From: SIG480 sp045595365
GTDB taxonomy: Bacteria; Bacillota; Clostridia; Oscillospirales; JAAYXM01
Assembly: GCA_045595365.1 (NCBI GenBank)
Contig: JAZOAI010000018.1
Span: forward strand, 1-20,629
Length of the DNA: 20,629 bases
Reading direction: 5' to 3'
The notes below the pieces were generated by a model. It did not search any database, was not told the DNA's origin, and saw only the letters and a program-made list of their open reading frames with translations. The stretch's first letter is position 1; each line of letters opens with the position of its first letter. Positions 6,961 to 13,217 of the stretch are shown here, one piece after another. Position numbers and translations under genes: made by a program.

Positions 6961-7899
6961 ATGCCTGTCTTGAATATAGAGCTTCCTGCCACACGCGAGA
7001 TTGTTATGTCTTCCTCTGCGGCAAACCTTCTTATGGACAAGGCTTCCGGAGATGCTGCGCTTGTTTACATATATATATTATCGCATTCCCGGGAGATTGA
7101 TATTGATTCGGCATCAAAACGCCTTCGCCTTTCTCCTGATTCGCTCCTTGCAGCTATAGACCTTCTCTCGGAAATTGGGCTGATTGGCAAAACTGAGGCG
7201 CCCTCGCTTCCGGAACGTTCTGACGAGATTCCCGAATACACTCAGAAGGATGTTGCCGAGCATATGGGAAGCGACCGCGACTTCCAATATCTTGTTCGCT
7301 TTTGCGAAGAGAGATTGGGAAAGCTTCTTTCCACCGTTGATTTGCAGGTTCTCCTCGGGATTTATTCATGGCTCGGGCTTCCCGTTGACGTAATCTGCCT
7401 TCTTATAACGAGCTGCATTGATGAAACCAGAAAGAAATACGGCGCCGGGCGAGTTCCCACGATGCGTACTATCGAAAAGCGCGCGAAGGTATGGATTCGC
7501 GACGGCATTATGACCTGCGGCAGGGCGGAAGAATATCTGCGGGAGCTTGAAAAGCTAAGCTCCGACAAGGCTCGAATCGCATCTGTCTGCGGAATTCGCG
7601 CAAGAGCGCTCTCCCCCTCTGAGGACCGCTATATTTCCTCTTGGATTTCACTTAACCTTTCAGACGAGCTTATAGCTTTGGCATATGACAAAACCGTTAT
7701 AAACACAGGCTCCTTAAAATGGAGATATATGGACAAAATCCTGCGCTCCTGGCACGAACAGGGGATAAAGCTGGTCTCGGAGGCAGAAAGCCGCGGTTTG
7801 AACCCTCGTTCCAAAGAGACTTCTGCCGAGACAGCCGATATTCCGGCGGCCGAGCGGCTGCGCGCTCTTAATCGCAAAAACTTGCTTAAAAAGGAGTAG
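6961..7899 (+). CDS. DnaD-domain protein (primosome / helicase-loading)
   Basis: The 312-residue protein has an N-terminal winged-helix-like part (about 1-80) and two DnaD/DDBH2 domains. The first is at about 105-182 and includes the F-Q-Y-L-V-R-F-C-E-E-R-L-G-K-L-L start; the second is at about 215-272 and ends in W-R-Y-M-D-K-I-L-R-S-W-H-E-Q-G-I, the hallmark tail of the domain. A charged, disordered tail follows. DnaD proteins remodel origin DNA and help load the replicative helicase in Firmicutes. The paired DnaC/DnaI-like gene three bases downstream fits this role, although similar pairs also occur on phages. Here the flanking chromosomal genes and normal codon use argue for a housekeeping copy. 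The ribosome binding site AAAGGAGGG is strong and correctly spaced from ATG 6961. Confidence 0.85.
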   Translation: MPVLNIELPATREIVMSSSAANLLMDKASGDAALVYIYILSHSREIDIDSASKRLRLSPDSLLAAIDLLSEIGLIGKTEAPSLPERSDEIPEYTQKDVAEHMGSDRDFQYLVRFCEERLGKLLSTVDLQVLLGIYSWLGLPVDVICLLITSCIDETRKKYGAGRVPTMRTIEKRAKVWIRDGIMTCGRAEEYLRELEKLSSDKARIASVCGIRARALSPSEDRYISSWISLNLSDELIALAYDKTVINTGSLKWRYMDKILRSWHEQGIKLVSEAESRGLNPRSKETSAETADIPAAERLRALNRKNLLKKE

Positions 7900-7902
7900 C
7901 TT

Positions 7903-8865
7903 ATGAAATACGACAGCGATATAATTGAGGCCATCACGAGGGAGCGGGCAAACGAAAAAATAAAGCTTGAAACAGAAGCCGAAGCCCGCAGAAAAGAGGT
8001 TTATAAAAAGCTTCCGAGAGTTGCGGAGATTGATTCTGAGCTTTCCTCCACAGCCTTTGATATTATCCGCGCATCCTTTGGTAAAAAAGAAAGCGCGGCT
8101 GACGTTCTTCTTGCGCGCCGTGCGAAAAACGAAGCGCTTATTGCAGAGAGAGAAGCTCTTCTCACTTCTGCAGGCTATCCTGCCGATGTTACGGAAACAA
8201 AATATCTCTGTGATATCTGCAACGATACGGGCTATGACGGCGGAGTTCTCTGCCGTTGTATGCATGAGCGTTATGACCGGGCTTGTGCAGAAAAGATAAA
8301 CTCCCGCCTTGAGCTTTGCGGTGCGGATTTTTCCGATTTTTCGCTTGATTTATACCCGGAAACCGCCGCAGGCACACTCTCGCCCCGGGCGCAGATGAAA
8401 GAGGTTCTCTCCTTTTGCCGCAGCTTTGCAAAAGACTTCTCCGGAAATTCAGAAAGCCTTTATATGAGCGGCGGAAGCGGGCTCGGAAAAACCTTTCTTG
8501 CTTCGTGCATCGCAAAAGTTGTAGCAAACAAAGGCTTTTCCGTTATATATGACACAGCTTTTAACGTTCTGGGAACTCTTGAGGACGTAAAATTCGGCAG
8601 AAGCAACGAGGATACTGAACCGTTTTTTTCCTGCTCTCTTCTCATTCTTGATGACGTCGGCTGTGAGATGACAACACCTTTTACAACGGCGGCATTTTTT
8701 AACATTATCAATACCCGCCGGAGCAGGGGGCTTCCGACAATAGTTATCTCCTCTCTCAAGAAAAACGAACTGGCCTCCCGCTATGGCGCGCCGGTAGTTT
8801 CGCGGCTTGAGGGGGACTTCATAAAGCTTGAATTTCTCGGCGATGACATACGTTTAATGCGATAA
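7903..8865 (+). CDS. DnaC/DnaI-like AAA+ helicase loader
   Basis: The 320-residue protein has a coiled, charged N-terminus (1-90), a four-cysteine zinc-binding motif (C103, C106, C117, C119) as in DnaI-type loaders, and an AAA+ domain with Walker A G-G-S-G-L-G-K-T (190-197), Walker B L-L-I-L-D-D (246-251) and an S-R-L-E-G arginine motif near 300-304 expected to serve as finger or sensor. It should bind ATP and deliver the replicative DNA helicase to single-stranded DNA together with the DnaD protein encoded just upstream. The ribosome binding site AAGGAG (7891-7896) lies inside the end of the dnaD-like gene and the start follows its stop after three bases, so translation of the two is probably coupled. 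IstB-like transposition ATPases share the fold, but there is no transposase here. Confidence 0.87.
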   Translation: MKYDSDIIEAITRERANEKIKLETEAEARRKEVYKKLPRVAEIDSELSSTAFDIIRASFGKKESAADVLLARRAKNEALIAEREALLTSAGYPADVTETKYLCDICNDTGYDGGVLCRCMHERYDRACAEKINSRLELCGADFSDFSLDLYPETAAGTLSPRAQMKEVLSFCRSFAKDFSGNSESLYMSGGSGLGKTFLASCIAKVVANKGFSVIYDTAFNVLGTLEDVKFGRSNEDTEPFFSCSLLILDDVGCEMTTPFTTAAFFNIINTRRSRGLPTIVISSLKKNELASRYGAPVVSRLEGDFIKLEFLGDDIRLMR

Positions 8866-8912
8866 TTTTCTGCACAAAATATACGTGATAAATTCAATGG
8901 GAGAAAGTGCGA

Positions 8913-10112
8913 ATGACACGATTTGTTAAAACACTGCTATCTTTAATGCTTATCCTTCTTCTCAGCACGCAGGCGCTTGCCGCACCGTCGCTTATTTCCG
9001 AATCTGCCGTTCTGATGGATGCCGATACGGGGCAGGTTCTTTATAACAAGGATATGCATGCGAAGCGTTATCCGGCGAGTATTACGAAAATTGCAACGGT
9101 TATCTGCGGCATTGAAAACGGAGACCTTTCCGACAAGATAGTTATGACAGACGAAGCTGTTTTTTCCGTTTCGCGCGATTCAAGCCACATCGCACTTGAT
9201 GTCGGAGAAGAAATTACACTTGAGCAGGCCTGCTATGCAGCTCTTCTTATGTCTGCAAACGATGCATGTAACGGAATTGCAGAGGCCTGTGGAGGCACCA
9301 TCTCCGACTTTGTAGTTATGATGAACGAGACCGCCCGTGCGGCAGGTGCCATAAATACAAATTTTGCAAATGCAAACGGGCTTCGCGACTCAAACCACTA
9401 CACCACGCCATATGATATGGCGTCAATCTGCCGATATGCTCTTAAAAACGAGAATTTCCGAAAGATATTCGGCACCTATAAATACACAATGCCACCCAAC
9501 AACAAGCAAGAGGAATCCCGCTATTTTGTCAATCAGCACAGTATGATAAGCGACCCTGCCTTCTCTTATGAGGGAGTTATCGGCGGGAAAGCAGGGTGGA
9601 CAACTGACGCGCAGTACACTCTCGTTACTGCGGCTGAAAGAGACGGTAAGACCCTCATCGCCGTAGTAATGAAAAGCCCCAGAAACAACGACAAATACAC
9701 CGACACAAAAGCACTTTTTGATTACGGCTTTGAAAATTTTGATACAATTACCATTACAAACGCAGATCTTCCCCGCAGAGAGGGATATCACTTGTCGTCA
9801 CCGATAAACCTGAGCGTTCCGAAAGGAACAACCCGCGAGGATTTGCTTATCTCTACAACAATGGAAGACGGAACGGATTATGTTGTTGTGACCTCTTCTG
9901 ACGGAACGGAGCTTGGAAAATTCCCATGTTACGTCTCTATTGACGTTGCCTCCGCTTCTCCGGCAGCAACCCCCCGCAGAATTTCTCCGTTTGCCGTTCT
10001 TGGATTAATCTTATTATCCGTTATAGCTCTTTTCCTGCTTCTTATTCTTGCAATTATAATCAGAAAAAAAATATACCGTGCGCGGCGCCGCCGTTGCAGA
10101 AGAAGGAGATAA
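8913..10112 (+). CDS. D-alanyl-D-alanine carboxypeptidase (DacA/DacF-type penicillin-binding protein)
   Basis: It trims the terminal D-Ala from peptidoglycan stem peptides outside the cell. The 399-residue protein has a Sec signal peptide cut after about A-L-A (residue 23), then the three serine-DD-peptidase motifs: S56-I-T-K59, S114-A-N116, and K226-A-G228, where family members usually have K-T-G; alanine occurs in some clostridial DacF proteins. A C-terminal beta domain follows, then one hydrophobic segment near 359-382 and an arginine-rich cytoplasmic tail with about ten Arg in the last dozen residues, so it is anchored by a C-terminal transmembrane helix. The start is ATG 8913 with GGGAG nine bases upstream; GTG 8907 is too close to that site. 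It follows the loader gene by 47 bases with no terminator between, and overlaps the ribosome binding site of the next gene. Confidence 0.88.
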   Translation: MTRFVKTLLSLMLILLLSTQALAAPSLISESAVLMDADTGQVLYNKDMHAKRYPASITKIATVICGIENGDLSDKIVMTDEAVFSVSRDSSHIALDVGEEITLEQACYAALLMSANDACNGIAEACGGTISDFVVMMNETARAAGAINTNFANANGLRDSNHYTTPYDMASICRYALKNENFRKIFGTYKYTMPPNNKQEESRYFVNQHSMISDPAFSYEGVIGGKAGWTTDAQYTLVTAAERDGKTLIAVVMKSPRNNDKYTDTKALFDYGFENFDTITITNADLPRREGYHLSSPINLSVPKGTTREDLLISTTMEDGTDYVVVTSSDGTELGKFPCYVSIDVASASPAATPRRISPFAVLGLILLSVIALFLLLILAIIIRKKIYRARRRRCRRRR

Positions 10113-10118
10113 CAAACC

Positions 10119-11123
10119 ATGAAAAAAGCAGTGTCAGCACTTCTCAGTATAACTCTTTTTCTCTCAGTTTTTCTCGCTGCCTGCGAGATAAAAGGCCCGG
10201 CCTCTATTCCTGAATTTTATCTCGCATCTGAAATAAGCGAAGATGTCAAGTCAGAGGCAGAGACCGTTCTTTTCTCGTTTATCCAAGCCTTTGAGGAGGA
10301 AAATGCAGCAAAAGCGCTTCCGCTGTTCTCTTCCGGATTTGAATTTTCAGAAGCAGAGCTCTCGGCCTTTTTCAAGGAGCTTTCAAAGCTTACAAACGTT
10401 CCCTTCGTTCCATATGACGCATATTATATGAATGATCTTCAGGTTTCAGACGCTCTCATAAAAATTAAAAAGGCAGAGAGCGACGGAAACTATATCGAGC
10501 TTACCCCCGCCGCACGCGAGCTTTATTGTGCAATGTATGTTTCCGAAGGAGAAAAGGTTTCATATATGATGACCCTTCTTCTCGCCAGAGAGGGGAAAAA
10601 CTTTAAGATAGCCTGGATAAACCCGACTGATTTTAAATATGAAGGAAATAACGCACCTGCTATTTATGAAAAGACCAAAACGCTTTCAGCTCAGAAAAAA
10701 TTGATTCCCGCATATATCTCATCCTGTATGCTTTCAAGTGTTCTCCGCCCCGGCGGCTACTTCAGATATGAGAAAGACGTTGAAATGGAAGATTTGTGTT
10801 ATAAGCTCTATTCTGAAATATCAGACGAGTTTGAGCTTCCTCTCGCGCTCGAGGCAACCTCTGACTCCTCGCTTTATGAAATCGGCATAACAAAGGACGA
10901 GCAACACGGAGTTATCCCTCTTATTATGTTTAAAACTTCTGCCCCGATTTCGGATGCCGAAAGGCTTAAAACCGAAGCTGAGCGCGTTCTTGCAGCCATT
11001 GAGAAGCTTTCTCCGGGTCTTGGCGAAATCGCCGAATATGCATGTTTTGAAGCCACAAACGACGAAATATCAGGTGATGTTTCTTCAGTAAAAAGCAAGC
11101 GTGTATTGCTCCCCTTGAAATAA
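10119..11123 (+). CDS. Putative lipoprotein of unknown function
   Basis: The 334-residue product starts with M-K-K-A-V and a hydrophobic core ending in the lipobox L-A-A-C (lipidated cysteine 22). The mature part is acidic and rich in Glu, Ala, Ser and Tyr. Its first half (about 40-190) looks like an NTF2/SnoaL-type compact alpha/beta unit that starts with a long helix with F-I-Q-A-F-E-E-E-N-A-A-K-A-L; this is only a texture-based guess. I recognise no family. The AAGGAG ribosome binding site lies inside the last arginine codons of the carboxypeptidase gene, six bases after whose stop this gene begins, so the two are a translationally linked pair and a cell-envelope role is likely. Only a weak A/T hairpin follows at about 11127-11150 before the next promoter. 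Confidence 0.8.
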   Translation: MKKAVSALLSITLFLSVFLAACEIKGPASIPEFYLASEISEDVKSEAETVLFSFIQAFEEENAAKALPLFSSGFEFSEAELSAFFKELSKLTNVPFVPYDAYYMNDLQVSDALIKIKKAESDGNYIELTPAARELYCAMYVSEGEKVSYMMTLLLAREGKNFKIAWINPTDFKYEGNNAPAIYEKTKTLSAQKKLIPAYISSCMLSSVLRPGGYFRYEKDVEMEDLCYKLYSEISDEFELPLALEATSDSSLYEIGITKDEQHGVIPLIMFKTSAPISDAERLKTEAERVLAAIEKLSPGLGEIAEYACFEATNDEISGDVSSVKSKRVLLPLK

Positions 11124-11157
11124 AAAATAAAAATTTTAAATTTTTTTCAAAAAGGAC

Positions 11158-11186
11158 TTGCAATTAAGAGAAAACTGTTATATAAT
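11158..11186 (+). promoter_or_regulatory. Promoter of the 53-codon peptide gene
   Basis: TTGCAA (11158-11163), exactly 17 bases, TATAAT (11181-11186); predicted start near 11193, giving a leader of about 29 bases with a GGAGGAG ribosome binding site. With the terminator at 11442-11468 it defines a transcript of about 280 bases devoted to the peptide. Confidence 0.78.
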
Positions 11187-11221
11187 ACTAGTGCAATATT
11201 TTGTGGAGGAGAGTCTGTAGT

Positions 11222-11383
11222 ATGAAAAATTATACAGAACCAAAGCTCGAAATCGTCACAATTGAAGCTACCGATGTAATTACTACCAGCCTCAAAAGCT
11301 TGTTCAGAGGAATCGGTGGATTAGGAATTGAAAACGGCGGTCACTCAGATCTCAGTGACTATGAAATACCTGATATCGGCTAA
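11222..11383 (+). CDS. Small peptide (53 aa) with DVITTS leader-like motif and Gly-rich tail; possible precursor peptide
   Basis: The start is ATG 11222, ten bases after GGAGGAG (11205-11211); the frame continues 21 bases upstream but without a better start. The peptide has two parts. The first 24 residues contain Y-T-E-P-K-L-E-I and then an acidic stretch ending in D-V-I-T-T-S. The tail is L-K-S-L-F-R followed by a glycine-rich run and an acidic end with Asp/Ser/Tyr. From memory, many gut Clostridia carry short proteins opening Y-x-x-P-x-x-E and reaching a D-V-I-T-x-S motif before a Gly-rich variable tail. The layout is like a leader-core precursor, but there are no cysteines and no modification, protease or export gene beside it. 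Its own promoter and terminator, lying between unrelated genes, support a real gene. Function unknown. A near-palindrome (11340-11359) lies inside the 3' part of the gene. Confidence 0.7.
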   Translation: MKNYTEPKLEIVTIEATDVITTSLKSLFRGIGGLGIENGGHSDLSDYEIPDIG

Positions 11384-11393
11384 GTGACGAGAT

Positions 11394-11468
11394 ATCTGCA
11401 CTTTCGGCAGATTTGTTGTGCATATTAAAATAGCATCGAACAGAGAGATAATAGTATGTTATCTCTCT
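11394..11468 (+). terminator. Two hairpins ending the peptide transcript
   Basis: A 6-bp stem (11394-11399 with 11407-11412) is followed by a stronger perfect 10-bp stem (11442-11451 with 11459-11468, loop of 7) and a T-rich run. The second is a good Rho-independent terminator; the first may be a weaker one or an RNA-stabilising hairpin. Confidence 0.65.
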
Positions 11469-11506
11469 TGTTTTCGTTGTTCCCGCTCACAAGAAAGAAA
11501 TCTTTT

Positions 11507-11546
11507 AAAGGGTTTGTAGCAAAATGCATTTTGCTACAAACCCTTT
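11507..11546. repeat. Perfect 40-bp palindrome (copy 2)
   Basis: Arms 11507-11526 and 11527-11546 are exact reverse complements without loop bases. The inner 38 bases equal the palindrome at 2617-2654. As at copy 1, it lies between convergent genes (peptide gene and tyrS), consistent with a dispersed REP-like element used as a bidirectional terminator. Confidence 0.85.
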
Positions 11547-11572
11547 GTGGCTTTAGAAAAATAGTGCAGAAT

Positions 11573-11626
11573 AAACAAATCGAACCCGAAGTAGTACATA
11601 AGTACGTCAAGAGGTTCGATTTGTTT
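11573..11626. repeat. 14-bp inverted repeat with nested hairpin downstream of tyrS
   Basis: Arms 11573-11586 and 11613-11626 pair perfectly around a 26-base loop that itself holds GTAC-ATAA-GTAC (11594-11605). Both outer ends are A/T tracts, so it could stop tyrS transcription (minus strand) or act as a structured repeat. It covers part of a stretch without genes (11384-11684) that consists almost entirely of hairpins. Confidence 0.6.
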
Positions 11627-11643
11627 TATAGCTTATGCGGTCT

Positions 11644-11663
11644 GGGCTGTTTTGCTACAGCCC
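11644..11663 (-). terminator. GC-rich hairpin directly downstream of tyrS
   Basis: A 7-bp stem (11644-11650 with 11657-11663, loop of 6) lies about 20 bases after the tyrS stop on the minus strand. It lacks a clear T run, so termination here is uncertain. It contains the same TTTTGCTAC core as the palindromes at 2617 and 11507. Confidence 0.4.
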
Positions 11664-11684
11664 CTTTAAATTTCCTGTGCAGAC

Positions 11685-12905
11685 TTATTTTACTATTGCC
11701 CGATGGAAAACCTTTTTCCCTTTTTTGATTTTTACTCCCGCCTTAAGCTCATCTGCAGAAACAAGAAGATCTGCAGCTTCAACCTTCTCTCCGTCGAGCG
11801 AAATACCGCCCTGCTGAACAAGCCTTCTCGCCTCGCCCTTTGACGGAGCGAGTGAGCAGCGGATGAGCAAATCAAGAATTCCGATGCCACCTGCCACTTC
11901 AGCTTCGGGGATCTCGGTCGTCGGCATATTGGAATCATCTCCGCCTCCTGCAAAAAGGCTGCGGGCTGCATCGCGAGCCTTGCCTGCTTCTTCTTCGCCG
12001 TGAACCAAAGCGCAGAGCTCGTACGCAAGAAGCTCTTTCTTTTCGTTGATTCGGCTATCATCCCACTTTTCGATTTCGTCAATTTCTTCAATGGGGATGA
12101 AGGTGAGCATACGGATGCATTTCATAACATCTGCATCATCCACGTTTCTCCAATACTGATAGAACTCAAACGGGCTTGTCTTGTTCGGGTCAAGCCACAC
12201 AGCTCCGCGGGCGGTTTTTCCCATCTTCTTTCCCTCAGAGTTTAAAAGGAGCGTGATTGTCATTGCATGAGCATCTTCTCCGAGCTTCTTTCTGATAAGC
12301 TCTGTTCCTCCGAGCATATTGCTCCACTGGTCGTTTCCGCCAAACTGCATATTGCAGCCCAATTTCTGATACATATAGTAGAAATCATACGACTGCATAA
12401 TCATATAGTTAAATTCAAGGAACGAAAGCCCCTTTTCCATTCGCTGCTTGTAGCATTCTGCACGAAGCATATTGTTTACAGAGAAGCATGCGCCAACCTC
12501 GCGGAGAACATCAACATAATTGAGATCAAGCAGCCAATCGGCGTTATTGACCATCATTGCCTTGCCCTCGCCGAACTCAATAAAGCGCTCCATCTGCTTT
12601 TTAAAGCAGTCACAGTTGTGCTGGATCGTTTCCTTTGTCATCATCGAGCGCATATCTGTGCGCCCTGAGGGGTCGCCTATCATTGCGGTGCCGCCGCCAA
12701 TAAGCGCGATCGGGCGGTTTCCTGCCATCTGAAGGCGTTTCATAAGGCACAGTGCCATAAAGTGGCCGACGTGGAGAGAGTCTGCAGTCGGGTCAAACCC
12801 TATATAGAATGTTGCGCGGCCGTTATTGACGAGGTCGCGGATTTCATCTTCATTCGTGACCTGGGCGATAAGCCCGCGAGCAACAAGTTCTTCGTAAATT
12901 TTCAT
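11685..12905 (-). CDS. tyrS: Tyrosyl-tRNA synthetase
   Basis: It charges tRNA-Tyr with tyrosine in the cytoplasm. The 406-residue class I synthetase has the HIGH-equivalent H-V-G-H (45-48) after G-F-D-P-T-A-D-S-L, the A-M-I-G-D-P-S-G-R segment (74-82), the tyrosine and tRNA contacts around N-Y-M-I-M-Q-S-Y-D-F (166-175), the Q-F-G-G-N-D-Q-W motif (187-194), the KMSKS-equivalent K-M-G-K-T (227-231), and a C-terminal S4 RNA-binding domain from about 340. K-M-G-K-T and the longer catalytic insert place it with TyrZ/TyrRS-type enzymes common in Firmicutes. The ATG at 12905 has an AAGG ribosome binding site. Many Firmicute tyrS genes have a T-box leader; here the promoter is only about 35 bases upstream, so none fits. 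Confidence 0.95.
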   Translation of the reverse strand: MKIYEELVARGLIAQVTNEDEIRDLVNNGRATFYIGFDPTADSLHVGHFMALCLMKRLQMAGNRPIALIGGGTAMIGDPSGRTDMRSMMTKETIQHNCDCFKKQMERFIEFGEGKAMMVNNADWLLDLNYVDVLREVGACFSVNNMLRAECYKQRMEKGLSFLEFNYMIMQSYDFYYMYQKLGCNMQFGGNDQWSNMLGGTELIRKKLGEDAHAMTITLLLNSEGKKMGKTARGAVWLDPNKTSPFEFYQYWRNVDDADVMKCIRMLTFIPIEEIDEIEKWDDSRINEKKELLAYELCALVHGEEEAGKARDAARSLFAGGGDDSNMPTTEIPEAEVAGGIGILDLLIRCSLAPSKGEARRLVQQGGISLDGEKVEAADLLVSADELKAGVKIKKGKKVFHRAIVK

Positions 12906-12944
12906 TAAAAATAACCTTCTTTCGCTTTTCTACTGCCAAAATAT

Positions 12945-12973
12945 ACTATAACACACAAAAGCGGAAATTTCAA
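12945..12973 (-). promoter_or_regulatory. tyrS promoter
   Basis: On the minus strand TTGAAA (12973-12968), 17 bases, then TATAGT (12950-12945), with a predicted start near 12938 and a leader of only about 33 bases. The leader is too short for a T-box. Confidence 0.68.
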
Positions 12974-13010
12974 GGGCATTATGGGCTTGTTCAACTCAAA
13001 ACCATCTCAG

Positions 13011-13044
13011 AAAAAACGATAGCGCCGAAGACTCTCTCCGACGC
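13011..13044 (-). terminator. Rho-independent terminator on the minus strand, upstream of the tyrS promoter
   Basis: In the minus-strand RNA, 13044-13036 pairs with 13030-13022 over nine base pairs, two of them G-U, around a 5-base loop, followed after a few bases by six U (13016-13011). The wobble pairs become mismatches on the other strand, so it is built to act on minus-strand RNA. No minus-strand gene lies upstream within 800 bases; the only candidate transcript starts near 13072. Confidence 0.65.
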
Positions 13045-13048
13045 AAAT

Positions 13049-13066
13049 TTGTTAATTATTTAACAA
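13049..13066. promoter_or_regulatory. Rex (redox-sensing repressor) operator
   Basis: Bases 13049-13066 are a perfect fit to the clostridial Rex consensus TTGTTAA-N4-TTAACAA, with TTAT as spacer. Rex binds such sites when the NADH/NAD+ ratio is low and leaves them when NADH accumulates. The site lies at about +6 to +23 of the predicted minus-strand start, a position that would block transcription. The regulator itself is not encoded in the window. Confidence 0.7.
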
Positions 13067-13078
13067 CCCAACATATTA

Positions 13079-13108
13079 ATGATACCACACCACATATACC
13101 TATGTCAA
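13079..13108 (-). promoter_or_regulatory. Minus-strand promoter overlooked by the Rex operator
   Basis: A consensus TTGACA (13108-13103), 18 bases, then TATCAT (13084-13079, 5 of 6 to the -10 consensus); predicted start near 13072. Confidence 0.55.
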
Positions 13109-13182
13109 CAAAAATCACAGCTGCGAAAATAATTTCTGTATTTTGCATAAAAAAGTCACCTTAACTTTATGTATTTTACTAA

Positions 13183-13211
13183 TTGCAAAAGCTTTTCGGA
13201 GATGTTATTAT
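13183..13211 (+). promoter_or_regulatory. Promoter of the unidentified structured RNA
   Basis: TTGCAA (13183-13188), 17 bases, TATTAT (13206-13211); predicted start near 13218. No open reading frame of useful size follows before the terminator at 13591-13633. Confidence 0.65.
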
Positions 13212-13217
13212 ATAGAC

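Larger units (their letters stand above)
13011..13072 (-). ncRNA. Candidate ~60-nt small RNA under Rex-type control
   Basis: A minus-strand promoter (13079-13108), a Rex operator just inside the transcript (13049-13066) and a terminator (13011-13044) form a complete unit with no room for a gene. The RNA would consist of two hairpins: the operator itself, which is self-complementary, and the terminator stem. Rex-controlled small RNAs are known in Firmicutes (RoxS/RsaE), but this sequence lacks their C-rich motifs. It could equally be a remnant of a lost Rex-controlled gene or an aborted leader of tyrS. Confidence 0.35.

Noticed and set aside
11456..11728. 90-codon plus-strand frame across the hairpin array
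   Set aside because: It runs through a terminator, the repeated palindrome and two further inverted repeats and then into the antisense of tyrS. The sequence is explained by repeats, and no ribosome binding site precedes the start.
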